Notes: a model not told the origin generated them from the letters alone. Numbered from the stretch's first letter, positions 16,952-26,672 are shown. The stretch is 64,000 bases of DNA from an uncultured Alphaproteobacteria bacterium (GCA_934271465.1 CAKQRQ010000003.1:1-64000); one strand, 5' to 3'. Program-made: numbers and translations.

Positions 16952-18955
16952 ATGACAGAAGAACAAATTACGGAAGTATCCGACGAAGAATCCGAAAACA
17001 CGGAAGAAACCTCTTTTTTGTTAAAAGAGCGGTTTGAAATTTATTTTAACAAACCCCTGCCGGAGTTAGATTCAAACGGGGCATCCGCTTTTGAAGTCAA
17101 AGACAACATAAACCCCCAGCGCAATCTTTTTGCTCTGATTTGCGGAAAAGAAACCTGCCCAAGACTGTCTTATCTTCCTTACATGAAATCCATCGACACC
17201 CCCCACATTCTTAAACTTGTCGAATATGGCGTTATTTTCTCAAAAGATAATCGTGAAACAATAGCTCTCATTTACAACAAGCCGACAGGAGCGCGGGCAG
17301 ACTCATTTAATAAAGACCGAGGAAAACTCTCCCCCGAAACATTTAAATCTATGGTCTTATCTTTGTTGTCAGCTTGTGATGTTCTCAAAACATTCGGATT
17401 AACCCACCGCTCCATTCGGGCAAATAACGTTTTTTACAAAGATTCTTCTTGTTCAGAACTTGTTTTGGGCGATTGTTTGGCTTGTTTTCCGTCAATGTAT
17501 CAACCAACGGTCTATGAAACCGTTGAAAACAGCCTCTGCCCGCCCCAATCCCGAGGAAACGGTTCTTTTGAAAATGACTTATATGCCTGCGGCGTACTTT
17601 TGCTGGGTCTTGTCTTAAACAAAGAAGTTTCTTCTGATTTGTCGGAAAAGGAACTCATCAGGCAAAAACTGAAAACATCATCTTTTGTTTTTCTTTCCGA
17701 AGGCGAGAAAATTCAAAACCAAATAGCCGCCGTTTTAAGATCCTTATTAGACGACATTGCTGAAAACAGATGTGATTACACCCATCTGGTCAACTATTAT
17801 GACGGCAAAACCGTTTCTTTCTCAAGCAACGACTCTTTTGACAGATCGACCCGTGCGCTGACCATCAACGGTGAAAAATGCTATACACGCAAAACAGCCG
17901 CTATGAATATGCTTGAAAATCCGGATTTCGGCATAGAAGTTATCCAAAGCGGAAAACTTCTTGAATGGATAAAAAACGGTTTGGAAAACGAAAAACTCTA
18001 TGCAAAAATTGAAAAACAAATCTCCGCAGACAAAGAAAACCCTGATAAAACCCTTTTGCTGGAGCGTATTTGTATCTTTTTAGACTGTTCTCTCCCTCTG
18101 AAAAACGGAACATCTTTCCTTTTCCCTGGAGGGCTGGCCAAAACAATCTACTATAACAAAAGGAACAATATCTCTCTTAACTCTTTGTCCTCACTGATTT
18201 CAACAGATATCATCAAACTGTGGTATCAGGAACAACCCTCGCTCCGAGCCCCCGCAAATGCCGGAGAATTTAAGCTTTATATTTCCCGCAACGACTATGG
18301 CTATGGTTTTGACAGAATCATGTATGATTTTGATGAAGATCTGACCTGCATCAGCCCCCTGACAGGAACAACCTTTGTCAATTCCGTATCCAGATTATTA
18401 AAAGCTTTAGACAATTTTAAAGGTGATTTTCAAACACTGCCTTTTGATAAAAATATTATAGCCTATTTGCGCTGCAAAATGGGCAAAAAAATTGACGGAA
18501 TTATCACAGACATTAACGCTAATCAAGATACGCTGAAAATAGGAGCTATTCTACGTCTTTATGCAAATATCCAAAACAAAAACGGTCCTGCTCAATTGCT
18601 CCGTTTGTCGCAATGGCTGATTAATGCATCAAAACCTCTTATTCAGGCCTATCACAATATCAAATATCAAAAATACCTTGAACAAGAACTTCTGAAAGTC
18701 TCCAAAAACGGAAAAATTATTGAAATTGTAGACCTTCTTGAAAATGAAGAAGCCCGCAATAAAGATAAAACCGACTTTTCCGAAGCTCTGAAAACAGCAA
18801 ACTTTCTTCTGACTGAAAAAACAAAAATTTTATCCGGAGACTCAAAAATAGAAGAAGAAGCCCGCAATTTGGCTTACCGATTTTCTTCTATCTTAGCCGT
18901 ATTAACCATGCTGAGCTCTTTTGTGTTCAGCCTTATTTACTGGATGATGAAATGA
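16952..18955 (+). CDS. Membrane-anchored protein pseudokinase
   Basis: A 667-residue protein whose residues about 40-280 follow a protein-kinase fold. The catalytic-loop region reads THRSIRANNVFY (151-162), so the HRD aspartate is Ser; the DFG position reads GDC (173-175). No glycine-rich loop or clear VAIK lysine is seen. The C-terminal half is unrecognised and ends in one membrane span (about 645-666), leaving the body in the cytoplasm. Lack of the catalytic residues argues for a pseudokinase. GGAAAG lies 8 nt before the chosen ATG. It overlaps the next gene by 4 bp (ATGA). Confidence 0.65.
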   Translation: MTEEQITEVSDEESENTEETSFLLKERFEIYFNKPLPELDSNGASAFEVKDNINPQRNLFALICGKETCPRLSYLPYMKSIDTPHILKLVEYGVIFSKDNRETIALIYNKPTGARADSFNKDRGKLSPETFKSMVLSLLSACDVLKTFGLTHRSIRANNVFYKDSSCSELVLGDCLACFPSMYQPTVYETVENSLCPPQSRGNGSFENDLYACGVLLLGLVLNKEVSSDLSEKELIRQKLKTSSFVFLSEGEKIQNQIAAVLRSLLDDIAENRCDYTHLVNYYDGKTVSFSSNDSFDRSTRALTINGEKCYTRKTAAMNMLENPDFGIEVIQSGKLLEWIKNGLENEKLYAKIEKQISADKENPDKTLLLERICIFLDCSLPLKNGTSFLFPGGLAKTIYYNKRNNISLNSLSSLISTDIIKLWYQEQPSLRAPANAGEFKLYISRNDYGYGFDRIMYDFDEDLTCISPLTGTTFVNSVSRLLKALDNFKGDFQTLPFDKNIIAYLRCKMGKKIDGIITDINANQDTLKIGAILRLYANIQNKNGPAQLLRLSQWLINASKPLIQAYHNIKYQKYLEQELLKVSKNGKIIEIVDLLENEEARNKDKTDFSEALKTANFLLTEKTKILSGDSKIEEEARNLAYRFSSILAVLTMLSSFVFSLIYWMMK

Positions 18956-19419
18956 TAAAACCTCCCGCAAAAAGAACAAAACAAAACGTATTAAAGTTTA
19001 AATTCTTCCAAAAGCTCTTAATTCTTTTGGGACTAATTATCGTCTCCTTTACAATCCTTCCGGTTGTGGTTATCTTGTTTTTGGGGCTGCTGCCTACACT
19101 GACCGTTGCCGTTACCGATACAAAAAATATAAGCAAAATAACGACTGTCGGCTGTTTCAATATGGCCGGTGTCATGATTTGCCTCAACAGCCTATTCAAT
19201 CAGTTCGGTTCAGAATTTGAATTTTCGATTCTCAACAATATTTTTAATATTGTCATTATGTTGGCAGCGGCGGCATTAGGCGTCTTGTTATACTATCTTT
19301 TGCCGGATTTGTTTGTATTTATTTTCAAAAATTCTGCCCAACACCGCCTCAAAACAATCAATTCAAAGCTCGAAAAGCTGACCGAAACTTGGGCCAACAT
19401 TATTCCTGAAGACCGCTAA
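18952..19419 (+). CDS. Membrane protein coupled to the pseudokinase, unknown
   Basis: A 155-residue protein with a basic N-terminus, three hydrophobic segments (about 20-48, a weaker one at 60-78 and a strong one at 92-122) and a basic/amphipathic C-terminal tail that would be cytoplasmic. I do not recognise the family. The 4-bp overlap with the pseudokinase gene indicates translational coupling, and both are membrane proteins, so they probably act as one complex. Its stop overlaps the rpoH stop tail to tail. Confidence 0.7.
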   Translation: MIKPPAKRTKQNVLKFKFFQKLLILLGLIIVSFTILPVVVILFLGLLPTLTVAVTDTKNISKITTVGCFNMAGVMICLNSLFNQFGSEFEFSILNNIFNIVIMLAAAALGVLLYYLLPDLFVFIFKNSAQHRLKTINSKLEKLTETWANIIPEDR

Positions 19420-20291
19420 AGGTTGGCGTCTATGGCTTTGCGTATCTTTTTTATGGAATTAAGTTCAATTTGACGAACTCTCTCCTTTGAAATTCCGTAA
19501 ATTTTGCTCAAATCATCAAGAGTAACGGCCTTATCCGTCAAGCGCCGCTTAAACAAAATATCTTTTTCGCGTTTATTCAAAAAAACAAGCGCTTTATTAA
19601 ACAAATTCCGGCGATATTTCATTGTTTCGTTATAAGCCAAAGAATCTTCCTGAGATGGTTTGGAATCTGCAATAAAATCCATCCACTCCGACCCGTTATC
19701 TCCTGAAGTATCAATAACCGTATTCAAAGAGCCGTCATGAGCTTTCAGACGTATATTCATATCCGTCACGTCTTGAACCGAAACATCTAACGAACCGGCT
19801 ATTTGCTTCAAAACAGACGGAGAAAGTTCTCTGTCATCGTTCAAATTCAACCTATTTTTAACTTTACGCAAATTAAAAAAGAGTTTTTTCTGCGCTGCAG
19901 TTGTTCCTATTTTTACCAAAGACCACGAATTGAGAATATACTTTTGAACAGCCGCCTTAATCCACCACAAAGCATAAGTTGAAAATCTAAACCCTTTTTC
20001 AGGCTCAAATTTTTCAATAGCATACAACAAGCCTATATTTCCCTCTGAAATCATCTCAGCAGATGACAATCCGTATCCGCGATATTTAAAAACAACCTTA
20101 ACAACCAACCGCAAATGTGATGTTACAAGAATTTTGGCAATCTCCCTATCTCTGGTCTGTTGATACTTAACAGCCAGTTTATATTCATCTTCCTGTGATA
20201 AAATAGGGTAAGTTCTAATCTTTTGAAGATATCTCACCATATTAATTTCCGGTGAAAAATCTATACCGTTCAGTGCTGAAACCTTTTCCAT
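19416..20291 (-). CDS. rpoH: Heat-shock sigma factor RpoH (sigma-32)
   Basis: A 291-residue sigma-70-family factor. Region 2 contains LVTSHLRLVVKVVFKYRGYG, the core-binding YALWWIKAAVQKYIL follows, then the RpoH box QKKLFFNLR, diagnostic for sigma-32. Region 4.2 ends LDDLSKIYGISKERVRQIE. It directs heat-shock promoters. An AGGAG ribosome binding site precedes the ATG. The 160-bp gap upstream has repeated AGTCCG motifs that could pair in the leader. rluD lies upstream on the same strand. Confidence 0.96.
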   Translation of the reverse strand: MEKVSALNGIDFSPEINMVRYLQKIRTYPILSQEDEYKLAVKYQQTRDREIAKILVTSHLRLVVKVVFKYRGYGLSSAEMISEGNIGLLYAIEKFEPEKGFRFSTYALWWIKAAVQKYILNSWSLVKIGTTAAQKKLFFNLRKVKNRLNLNDDRELSPSVLKQIAGSLDVSVQDVTDMNIRLKAHDGSLNTVIDTSGDNGSEWMDFIADSKPSQEDSLAYNETMKYRRNLFNKALVFLNKREKDILFKRRLTDKAVTLDDLSKIYGISKERVRQIELNSIKKIRKAIDANL

Positions 20292-20451
20292 AAACCTATC
20301 TCCTCTGATTATAAAAAATAAAAAATCAGTCCGATAGTTCGAGTCCGGTAAAAATCTTCAAATTAGATTGGGAGTCCGACTCTATTCAAAAAAACAAAAA
20401 GCGCAACCTGTCCTTTTGGTTTATAAAAGAAAAGAACAGTGTATTTAAAAT

Positions 20452-21423
20452 TTAAAGTTGTTTCAAAAGACTTAAAAGTTTTTGCATATCCTCAGGTATC
20501 GGTGTTTCAAAAAACAATCTTTCGTGCGTTGTCGGGTGAACAAATCCAAGGCTTTGGGCGTGAAGCGCCTGCCTTGAAAAAGAATTAACAAAAGAAATAT
20601 TATCTTCCGAAAGTTTTTTTGAAACAATCTTTTTCGGCTTTCCATAAAGTTTATCACCCAAAAGTCCATGCCCTTCTTTTGATAAATGCACCCTGATTTG
20701 ATGTGTCCGTCCGGTTTCAAGCTGACATTTAACCAAAGATGCCTGATTCCCAAAAGCCTCAATTGTTTGATAATGTGTGACGGCATGTTTTCCGTTTTTC
20801 AAAACCACCGCCATTTTTTTACGATCATACGGACTCCGTCCGATATCTCCTTCTATGGTGCCCTTTAAAGGATTAAGAATCCCGAAACAAACAGCATAAT
20901 AAGTCCTGTCAATAGAATGTTCAGAAAATTGTTCGCACAAAAATTTATGAGCCACATCATTTTTAGCAACGACCAAAAGCCCTGATGTCTCTTTATCAAT
21001 CCGATGAACAATCCCTGGTCGCTTAACACCGCCGATACCGGACAAATCCTTACACCAAAATAATAAAGCGTTGACCAAAGTTCCGTCAGGAGTGCCGGCT
21101 GCCGGATGAACAACCATCCCCGCCGGCTTGTTAACAACGACCAAATCATCATCTTGATACACAATATCCAGCGGAATTTCTTGTGGTTGAGGAACAGCGT
21201 CGACTGCTTCGGGAATATTTAACAGAAAAGATTCCCCTTCCTTAACTTTATAGGAATTATCTCCAATTGTGACTTCATCACACATTACGTGCCCTAAAGA
21301 AATCAATCTTTGAATCTGCGAACGTGAAATATCGGGAAAACAGGTTGTCAAAAATTTATCAATCCGCAACCCCTTAAAATCTTTATTAACTATTGGTGTG
21401 TTATAAAAAGTAATATCAGACAT
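20452..21423 (-). CDS. rluD: 23S rRNA pseudouridine synthase, RluD family
   Basis: A 323-residue pseudouridine synthase with an S4 RNA-binding domain (about 12-75, RIDKFLTTCFPDISRSQIQRL) and a catalytic domain. The catalytic Asp is in GIVHRIDKETSGLLVVAK, and GRTHQIRVHL follows. RluD modifies U1911/1915/1917 of helix 69; RluC or another RluA-family specificity is possible. I prefer the ATG at 21423 (start of MSDITFY) over one 11 codons upstream because of family length. It lies upstream of rpoH, a common alphaproteobacterial pairing. Confidence 0.92.
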   Translation of the reverse strand: MSDITFYNTPIVNKDFKGLRIDKFLTTCFPDISRSQIQRLISLGHVMCDEVTIGDNSYKVKEGESFLLNIPEAVDAVPQPQEIPLDIVYQDDDLVVVNKPAGMVVHPAAGTPDGTLVNALLFWCKDLSGIGGVKRPGIVHRIDKETSGLLVVAKNDVAHKFLCEQFSEHSIDRTYYAVCFGILNPLKGTIEGDIGRSPYDRKKMAVVLKNGKHAVTHYQTIEAFGNQASLVKCQLETGRTHQIRVHLSKEGHGLLGDKLYGKPKKIVSKKLSEDNISFVNSFSRQALHAQSLGFVHPTTHERLFFETPIPEDMQKLLSLLKQL

Positions 21424-21498
21424 TTGTGTGCTTCTTTTTGGTCGGTTATCATGCAAATATCATAAAAACAAAAATAAAAACTTGCAAGAGAGGGTTTT

Positions 21499-21786
21499 AT
21501 GGATAAGCTCAAAATTGTTAAACTTATAGTTTTTCTTCTGACTTTTTTGTTAATTTTCGGCATTATCGTTGCCGGCGGAACAATTTACAAAAAAGTTTCC
21601 CGCAAAACCCCTGATACAAATATAACGCTGAATCAGCCCAAAGGAAGTTATATTGCTGATTACAAAATTAGCGAAGATTCTCTATATATCCTAATAAAAG
21701 GTGGAAAAAAAGAAGACAGAATCTTGATTGTGTCAACAACTTCCCCCGCTAAACAGACAACAATCTCTCTTGCCAAGGAGAATTAA
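21499..21786 (+). CDS. Small single-span membrane protein (DUF6476-like)
   Basis: A 95-residue protein with one N-terminal membrane span (about 9-30) and a short extracytoplasmic domain including DSLYILIKGGKKEDRILIV. The layout, size and position beside rluD/rpoH resemble DUF6476 proteins of other Alphaproteobacteria; I cannot confirm this without a profile search. Function unknown. A GAGAGGG ribosome binding site precedes the ATG. The next gene starts 1 bp after its stop. Confidence 0.6.
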   Translation: MDKLKIVKLIVFLLTFLLIFGIIVAGGTIYKKVSRKTPDTNITLNQPKGSYIADYKISEDSLYILIKGGKKEDRILIVSTTSPAKQTTISLAKEN

Positions 21787-21787
21787 A

Positions 21788-22696
21788 ATGGCCGAAGATG
21801 CGTTTTCTTCCGAAAGTTTTGACAAACTTCTTGATAATTTTATCTCTGCTCAATTGGCCGATGCCGATGACACATTAGCCGAGATTGAGGATAAAAAAAA
21901 CAATCAAAAATCAACTGAATCCCTTTATAAAGAACCGGAAACACCCTCTGCGCAACCGACTGAAGAAGTTTCCTCCTATTCTTTAGCCGCTTTCAGTGAA
22001 GATGCCGCAAAACTGGCCACAGAAGAAAAACAGCTGTTTAATGCTTATTTAGAATTTATTTCAGCTGTTGTCGCTCTGGGAAACGAAGCCGGACAAGAAC
22101 TCCCAGAATTTGATTTTTCGGCAAAAGACCTTTTACCCCGCTTTCGCCCGAACAGAAGCAAAAACCTTTTAAACGATGTTTCCAAAGGATGGGATATTAT
22201 AATCACAACCCAGTCAACAAGGTTGAAATCTTTGCCCGAAAATCCTTCTGACGAGCAAATTTTATCCTTTGCAGAAAAAACAACATCAAAGAATCTTCAA
22301 AATGCTCTTATCTCCTATGTTGAAACGCTTCTTGAAACAGATTCTTGCGAAATCGCTTATAATATACGCAAAGTCAAATATGAAAAACACAAAATCGAAA
22401 AACAAATTTTTGAAGAACAACAACGGCGAAAAGAACAAACAAAAAAATATATTCAGGCCATAAAAAAAGAAAACTTTCCCGTCAATGCAGAAATGCTTGT
22501 TACAAACTTTTTCAAAACCAGACGAAAAGACCCCGTCGGCGCAGCTAAAATATTGGAAAACAATCCGGCAACTTTTGCCCCGATACAAGTTGACAAAATT
22601 CCGCCTCGTTTTTTTGGACTGATAAAACCAAAACCGGAAGACGGAATAAAGATAAACAGGAAGTTAGGTAAATTTTTAAAAACGCTCAAAGTTTGA
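21788..22696 (+). CDS. Unknown soluble protein upstream of the coupling-ATPase block
   Basis: A 302-residue protein with no signal peptide or membrane span. It is acidic at the N-terminus (about 1-75), helical in the middle, and has a Lys/Gln-rich likely coiled coil around 210-235 (KVKYEKHKIEKQIFEEQQRR). I do not recognise the family. The start at 21788 has AAGGAG 6 nt upstream; a longer reading into the previous gene is not supported. It precedes by 90 bp a promoter for the next gene and may be the first member of the block that ends with the VirD4-like ATPase. Confidence 0.65.
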   Translation: MAEDAFSSESFDKLLDNFISAQLADADDTLAEIEDKKNNQKSTESLYKEPETPSAQPTEEVSSYSLAAFSEDAAKLATEEKQLFNAYLEFISAVVALGNEAGQELPEFDFSAKDLLPRFRPNRSKNLLNDVSKGWDIIITTQSTRLKSLPENPSDEQILSFAEKTTSKNLQNALISYVETLLETDSCEIAYNIRKVKYEKHKIEKQIFEEQQRRKEQTKKYIQAIKKENFPVNAEMLVTNFFKTRRKDPVGAAKILENNPATFAPIQVDKIPPRFFGLIKPKPEDGIKINRKLGKFLKTLKV

Positions 22697-22713
22697 TTTT
22701 TAATACAAAATTA

Positions 22714-22742
22714 TAGACAAAAAAGAATCTTTTTGTTATAAT
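22714..22742 (+). promoter_or_regulatory. Promoter of the 22786-28919 block
   Basis: TAGACA (22714-22719, 5 of 6 bases of consensus), a 17-nt spacer and a perfect TATAAT (22737-22742), 44 bp before the next start codon. The following four genes are close together or overlapping, so they probably depend on it. Confidence 0.7.
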
Positions 22743-22785
22743 TCAATAATAAGAAACCTCGTTTTTTTGTTAAAAGGCAACCACA

Positions 22786-24870
22786 ATGGCAAAAAATACT
22801 ACACCACCGAAAACTGTTAGCGATAACCTGAGAGGTATGGTTTCAAACAAACTCTCCGCAGCTGCCAAAGCCAGTCCCCTTTCTGCTGTTATTCAGGAAT
22901 TGCGGGGACTAACTCCTGATGTTCGCAATCAGCGAGCTTTCGGAGCCGCTCTGGCGATGTATAAAGCCAAAAAAAATCCCTCTGCCTATACCCCGACCGA
23001 ACAACATTATAAAGATTTTGCCGCCTTGCGTCAAATGTATGCCGAGGACAACCAAATCAAAGAAGGCAAAAACGGGCAATTTTCCGAAAAACAGCTTGAC
23101 GGACCATTATCTCCACTAAATATCGCGCACTATTATGCCGAAGAACGTTTCAAAGAAGCCGGTGACGACAGACAAAAACGTGAAGAACAACGCCTTGCCA
23201 TCGAAAAAAGCATCAAAGAAATCTATCCTGATGAAACAAATGCCGAAGGAAAATCTCACCCGACTTGTCCGAACGAAATCAAAGAATTATCCTCTTTCAA
23301 GACAGACACTGATTTCTTAAGCTTGTCCGAAGACGAACAAAAAGAATATCTGAACCTTGTCAGCGAGGGGGAAAAAGACCGTTTGTCTAAACTGGCTGAA
23401 AACAAAAATTCCAACCAACATGAAGAGCAATTAAAGAATGCCGGCCGCCTCGGTCCGAATATGGGTGACCCTGACTGGGGACACAAAGAAGACGATGACG
23501 ATTTCAAGATTGAACAAGGCGATATCATCGAATATCTGATGAAAGATGTTATTTTAGCCGGCGCTGCTTGGGGACTTAATAAAAATGCCGGTTTTGTCGG
23601 AAGCGTTACTTACGAAGTCGGAAGCGAATTCAACAAAAATATTCTCCGCCCCGCCTCTCGAAATCTCGGAACTCTCTGGAACAATTTATGGAAAGCCTCC
23701 CCGCCGAACTCACCCACCCGAAAAGCTGTCGATATCATAGAAACAAATCTGGATGCCTGCAATAAGGGTATTGAAATCTATTCCAAAGAACCTGGAAAAG
23801 AAACGCTTCATTTTGAAAAAATAATGCGCCAATTAGCAAAGCATTATGTCGTCTTTGATGATGATAAGAACAGGATCTTCAGCCCGACAAAAGACGGAAA
23901 TGATACCCTTCCTACAACAAAAGAAGATTTTCAAAAGGGAAGCATCTATTCTTATGACACCTACACAACAAAAAAAACTGACGGAACAGTCGTAAAAGGA
24001 AAAGATAATTTAAAAAATCTTCAAAAAATCTTTGATGATATCGTTATGAGACGAATGAATAAAGAACTCAATCCGGATAACGATCCCGCCAAACAAAAAG
24101 ATATTGAAGACAATTACAAAATCTATGTAAACCTTGTTGAGCGTAGCGTTAAAACCGACACGCCGAACAATGCGGAAATTACAAAATTCAAAAATAACAA
24201 TCCGGACTTCATGACCGCTTACGGGAAAGGTGTTGAAGAAGTTATGCTCAACATCGCAGTAAACCGCCAAATGCGTTTATTGGCCTATCAGACAGAAAAA
24301 TTCAAAGACCTGTATTATCAATACAGATTCCTTGAAGAAAAGCAAAAAAATCCTGAAAACCAGATTTTCTCTGACGATCAGGCACAAAAAGACTTTTTCG
24401 ATAAAACAATGGCAGAAGGTCAAATTCTTTTTATGAAAGCGGAACAAAACCGTCGAGACGATTCGACAAAAACGCCTTCTCGCGAAAAATTAATTGATAT
24501 TGTTGAAAAACAAGCCAACGATATGCTTAAAGCCGTCGATAAAAAGAGTAACCAACCCGTTAAAAACGAGGTAGCTGAAATCATCACGCCTCCGACAACA
24601 GAAGAAGAAAAAAGTAATTTCTTAAATGCCAAAGACCCGACAGCTTACGACTTTTTAGCTGATGAGCAAAAAAACTGCGCAGCCCGTGAAGCCGAGCTGA
24701 CGACCCAACAAAATGAAAACAAAACCAAAAGAAAAAACATTGAGCAGCTAAAAGAAAAAATCAAACAAAACGAAAAGCGCGGACAATATATAGATTCTTT
24801 GCAAAAAAGTAAGACGGAAAGCGTTTTGCGCAAAATAACCATATCTTCCGCTATGGGGAATACCAAATGA
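22786..24870 (+). CDS. Large unknown soluble protein of the coupling-ATPase block
   Basis: A 694-residue Lys- and Asn-rich protein without signal peptide. The only apolar stretch is a short one near 255-275 (LMKDVILAGAAWGLN). The N-terminal 60 residues (LSAVIQELRGLTPDVRNQRA) are moderately hydrophobic. The C-terminus (about 625-680) is a charged coiled coil. I recognise no domain. It is preceded by a strong promoter and overlaps the next gene by 4 bp, so it belongs with the membrane proteins and the VirD4-like ATPase downstream. It may be a cytoplasmic component or a substrate. Confidence 0.65.
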   Translation: MAKNTTPPKTVSDNLRGMVSNKLSAAAKASPLSAVIQELRGLTPDVRNQRAFGAALAMYKAKKNPSAYTPTEQHYKDFAALRQMYAEDNQIKEGKNGQFSEKQLDGPLSPLNIAHYYAEERFKEAGDDRQKREEQRLAIEKSIKEIYPDETNAEGKSHPTCPNEIKELSSFKTDTDFLSLSEDEQKEYLNLVSEGEKDRLSKLAENKNSNQHEEQLKNAGRLGPNMGDPDWGHKEDDDDFKIEQGDIIEYLMKDVILAGAAWGLNKNAGFVGSVTYEVGSEFNKNILRPASRNLGTLWNNLWKASPPNSPTRKAVDIIETNLDACNKGIEIYSKEPGKETLHFEKIMRQLAKHYVVFDDDKNRIFSPTKDGNDTLPTTKEDFQKGSIYSYDTYTTKKTDGTVVKGKDNLKNLQKIFDDIVMRRMNKELNPDNDPAKQKDIEDNYKIYVNLVERSVKTDTPNNAEITKFKNNNPDFMTAYGKGVEEVMLNIAVNRQMRLLAYQTEKFKDLYYQYRFLEEKQKNPENQIFSDDQAQKDFFDKTMAEGQILFMKAEQNRRDDSTKTPSREKLIDIVEKQANDMLKAVDKKSNQPVKNEVAEIITPPTTEEEKSNFLNAKDPTAYDFLADEQKNCAAREAELTTQQNENKTKRKNIEQLKEKIKQNEKRGQYIDSLQKSKTESVLRKITISSAMGNTK

Positions 24871-25355
24871 AAAAAGCCCTTCGTTTTTGCAGAAATTTTC
24901 TCATTTTTATCGGCTGGACATGGTTTTTTTTCGTTTTTTCAAATCTATTAATAGATATGATTTGGAACTTCGACTTTTTATCTGATCGTTCATGGCAGAT
25001 TCTGCTGAACTTTTGGAACAAAGGCGGCATTATCAAAACAACATCCGACGTTTTATTGATTTTTTCCCTGCTCTTGCTTCCGATTATCTGGATTATCGGA
25101 TATTTTCAAATACTGAAACTGGACTATCTCAAACTTTTTCTTTGGCCGATTCGTTTTATTTATTCAATTTTTGACAGATGCGCCTTGGAACGGCCGAAAA
25201 GAATCGTCCTCAAAAACATAAAATCATCTGATAAACTTATTGAAGAAATCAAGTCCGAAATAGAATCCATCAAACCGGAAAAATCAACCGGTGCCGAAAA
25301 TCTGCGTTCAACCATCACAAAAAAACTATCGGAGAAACAAAATGAAGCAAAATAA
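24867..25355 (+). CDS. Two-span membrane protein, paralogue of the 25416 product
   Basis: A 162-residue protein with two membrane spans (about 8-30 and 60-88) joined by an aromatic loop containing WNFDFLSDRSW, then a basic, helical cytoplasmic tail. The membrane part matches that of the gene product at 25416 in layout and key residues (W-x-FD, W, N-x-W, P-x-WI, L-D/N-Y/W), so the two are tandem paralogues. The start overlaps the previous stop (ATGA). Family unknown. Likely a membrane subunit acting with the coupling ATPase. Confidence 0.7.
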   Translation: MKKALRFCRNFLIFIGWTWFFFVFSNLLIDMIWNFDFLSDRSWQILLNFWNKGGIIKTTSDVLLIFSLLLLPIIWIIGYFQILKLDYLKLFLWPIRFIYSIFDRCALERPKRIVLKNIKSSDKLIEEIKSEIESIKPEKSTGAENLRSTITKKLSEKQNEAK

Positions 25356-25415
25356 CTTATTGTTAACCGATTATAAGTTAGTATAATAAGAACAAAATGT
25401 TTCGGGAGATAATGT

Positions 25416-26672
25416 TTGAAACCTCTGTTTGTTCTGTTAAAAATAGTAATTGTCGGCCTTTTATGGAGTATTTTCTTCATAGAAGGAATCCGCGTTATTA
25501 TGTTGACAAACTGGCACTTTGATATTTTCCGTCTATCTCATTGGCAGCATGCTTGGAATCTTTGGTTATCCGGCTGGGTTATTGATGAGCCGAAAGAATG
25601 GGCCTTTGTTCTGATAATTCTGACGGCTGTCCCTGTTTGGATTACGGTCTGGGCGGGGTTAAGCTCTCTAAACTGGAGCGAAATTCTGTCATTTTTAAGC
25701 TCTTTGCCGTTAAAAATCTTAAACAACTTATTTGGAACACAGGTCAAAAAACTTGCTAATACAGCTTCTGTCAAAGTTGTTAAAAAGAAAAAATCTTATA
25801 AAGAAATCCGCCCAAAGAGCCTGCGCAGCCCTGTTGAAGATGACGCCCCACGCTCTCCTGTTCTGACGGAAGAACGCCGTGCAGCGCTTTCAGGAATTAC
25901 TCTCAAACCAAAACCCAAACCGGCTCCCGCACCCATTGCGGCACCAAAAGCCGAACCCAAAGAATTTACCCACTCTTTATTTGAAATGAGTGATGCCGAA
26001 CCTATAGATTTTGATTTGTTTGAAGAACCAGCCGAAAAACCGGAACCCAAACAAACAAAAACATCTTCATCTCCGCAACCCAAACCGGCCTCCAGACAAT
26101 CTTCCGACAAAACACCACAAAAGAAACAACCTGTCGAACAAAAGCAGCCCCAAAGCAAACCCCGCTCGGGAAGCGTCAATTCTTCTTTTGAGCTTCTCAA
26201 ACAAAAGGGGTATGAGATTATTACCGGAGCTACCATCAAAAACACTTTCATTGATTTTGTCGGAGTTTCAAAAACACAACTTTGTTTATGTTTGAATGAT
26301 AAAGAGCCTGGGGATTGGCTGGCCGACGAAGAACGTTTTAATGACGAAGAACCTCTTTGGTTTTCTGAAAGTTCCCACCGCATCTCTCCTGTTCGAAAAA
26401 TAGACATTGCCCGAACAGCTCTGGAAGAAAAACTTAAAGAAGCCGATCTGTCTTTTGAAGTAACACCTTTTGTTATTGAACAAATCGGAAATATCATTAA
26501 CGCCGAAGATATGTTTGACGTCTGGAAAGAACTCAAAATCAATGTCACAAGAATAGACCGAGGAACACCGAAAGAAATACCGTTATTTGCCAAAACACTT
26601 GAAGAAGCAGACGGAACGGTCGATAAAGCCGTCTTTGAAAAATTAAAAAAATTACTTAGAAATATCGCTTAA
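25416..26672 (+). CDS. Two-span membrane protein with proline-rich linker and soluble C-domain
   Basis: A 418-residue protein: membrane part of two spans (about 7-30 and 64-92), paralogous to the gene upstream; a linker rich in Pro, Lys and Glu (about 120-270, with runs such as KPKPAPAPIAAPKAEPKE); and a globular C-terminal domain (about 275-418) starting KQKGYEIITGATIKNTFIDFV. I do not recognise this domain. The start is TTG at 25416, with GGGAG 7 nt upstream. The ATPase gene follows 15 bp later. The long linker would let the C-domain reach away from the membrane. Confidence 0.7.
   Translation: MKPLFVLLKIVIVGLLWSIFFIEGIRVIMLTNWHFDIFRLSHWQHAWNLWLSGWVIDEPKEWAFVLIILTAVPVWITVWAGLSSLNWSEILSFLSSLPLKILNNLFGTQVKKLANTASVKVVKKKKSYKEIRPKSLRSPVEDDAPRSPVLTEERRAALSGITLKPKPKPAPAPIAAPKAEPKEFTHSLFEMSDAEPIDFDLFEEPAEKPEPKQTKTSSSPQPKPASRQSSDKTPQKKQPVEQKQPQSKPRSGSVNSSFELLKQKGYEIITGATIKNTFIDFVGVSKTQLCLCLNDKEPGDWLADEERFNDEEPLWFSESSHRISPVRKIDIARTALEEKLKEADLSFEVTPFVIEQIGNIINAEDMFDVWKELKINVTRIDRGTPKEIPLFAKTLEEADGTVDKAVFEKLKKLLRNIA

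Noticed and set aside
20292..20451. rpoH leader as an RNA thermometer
   Set aside because: Repeated AGTCCG motifs can pair, but no ROSE or FourU pattern over the ribosome binding site could be seen by eye.
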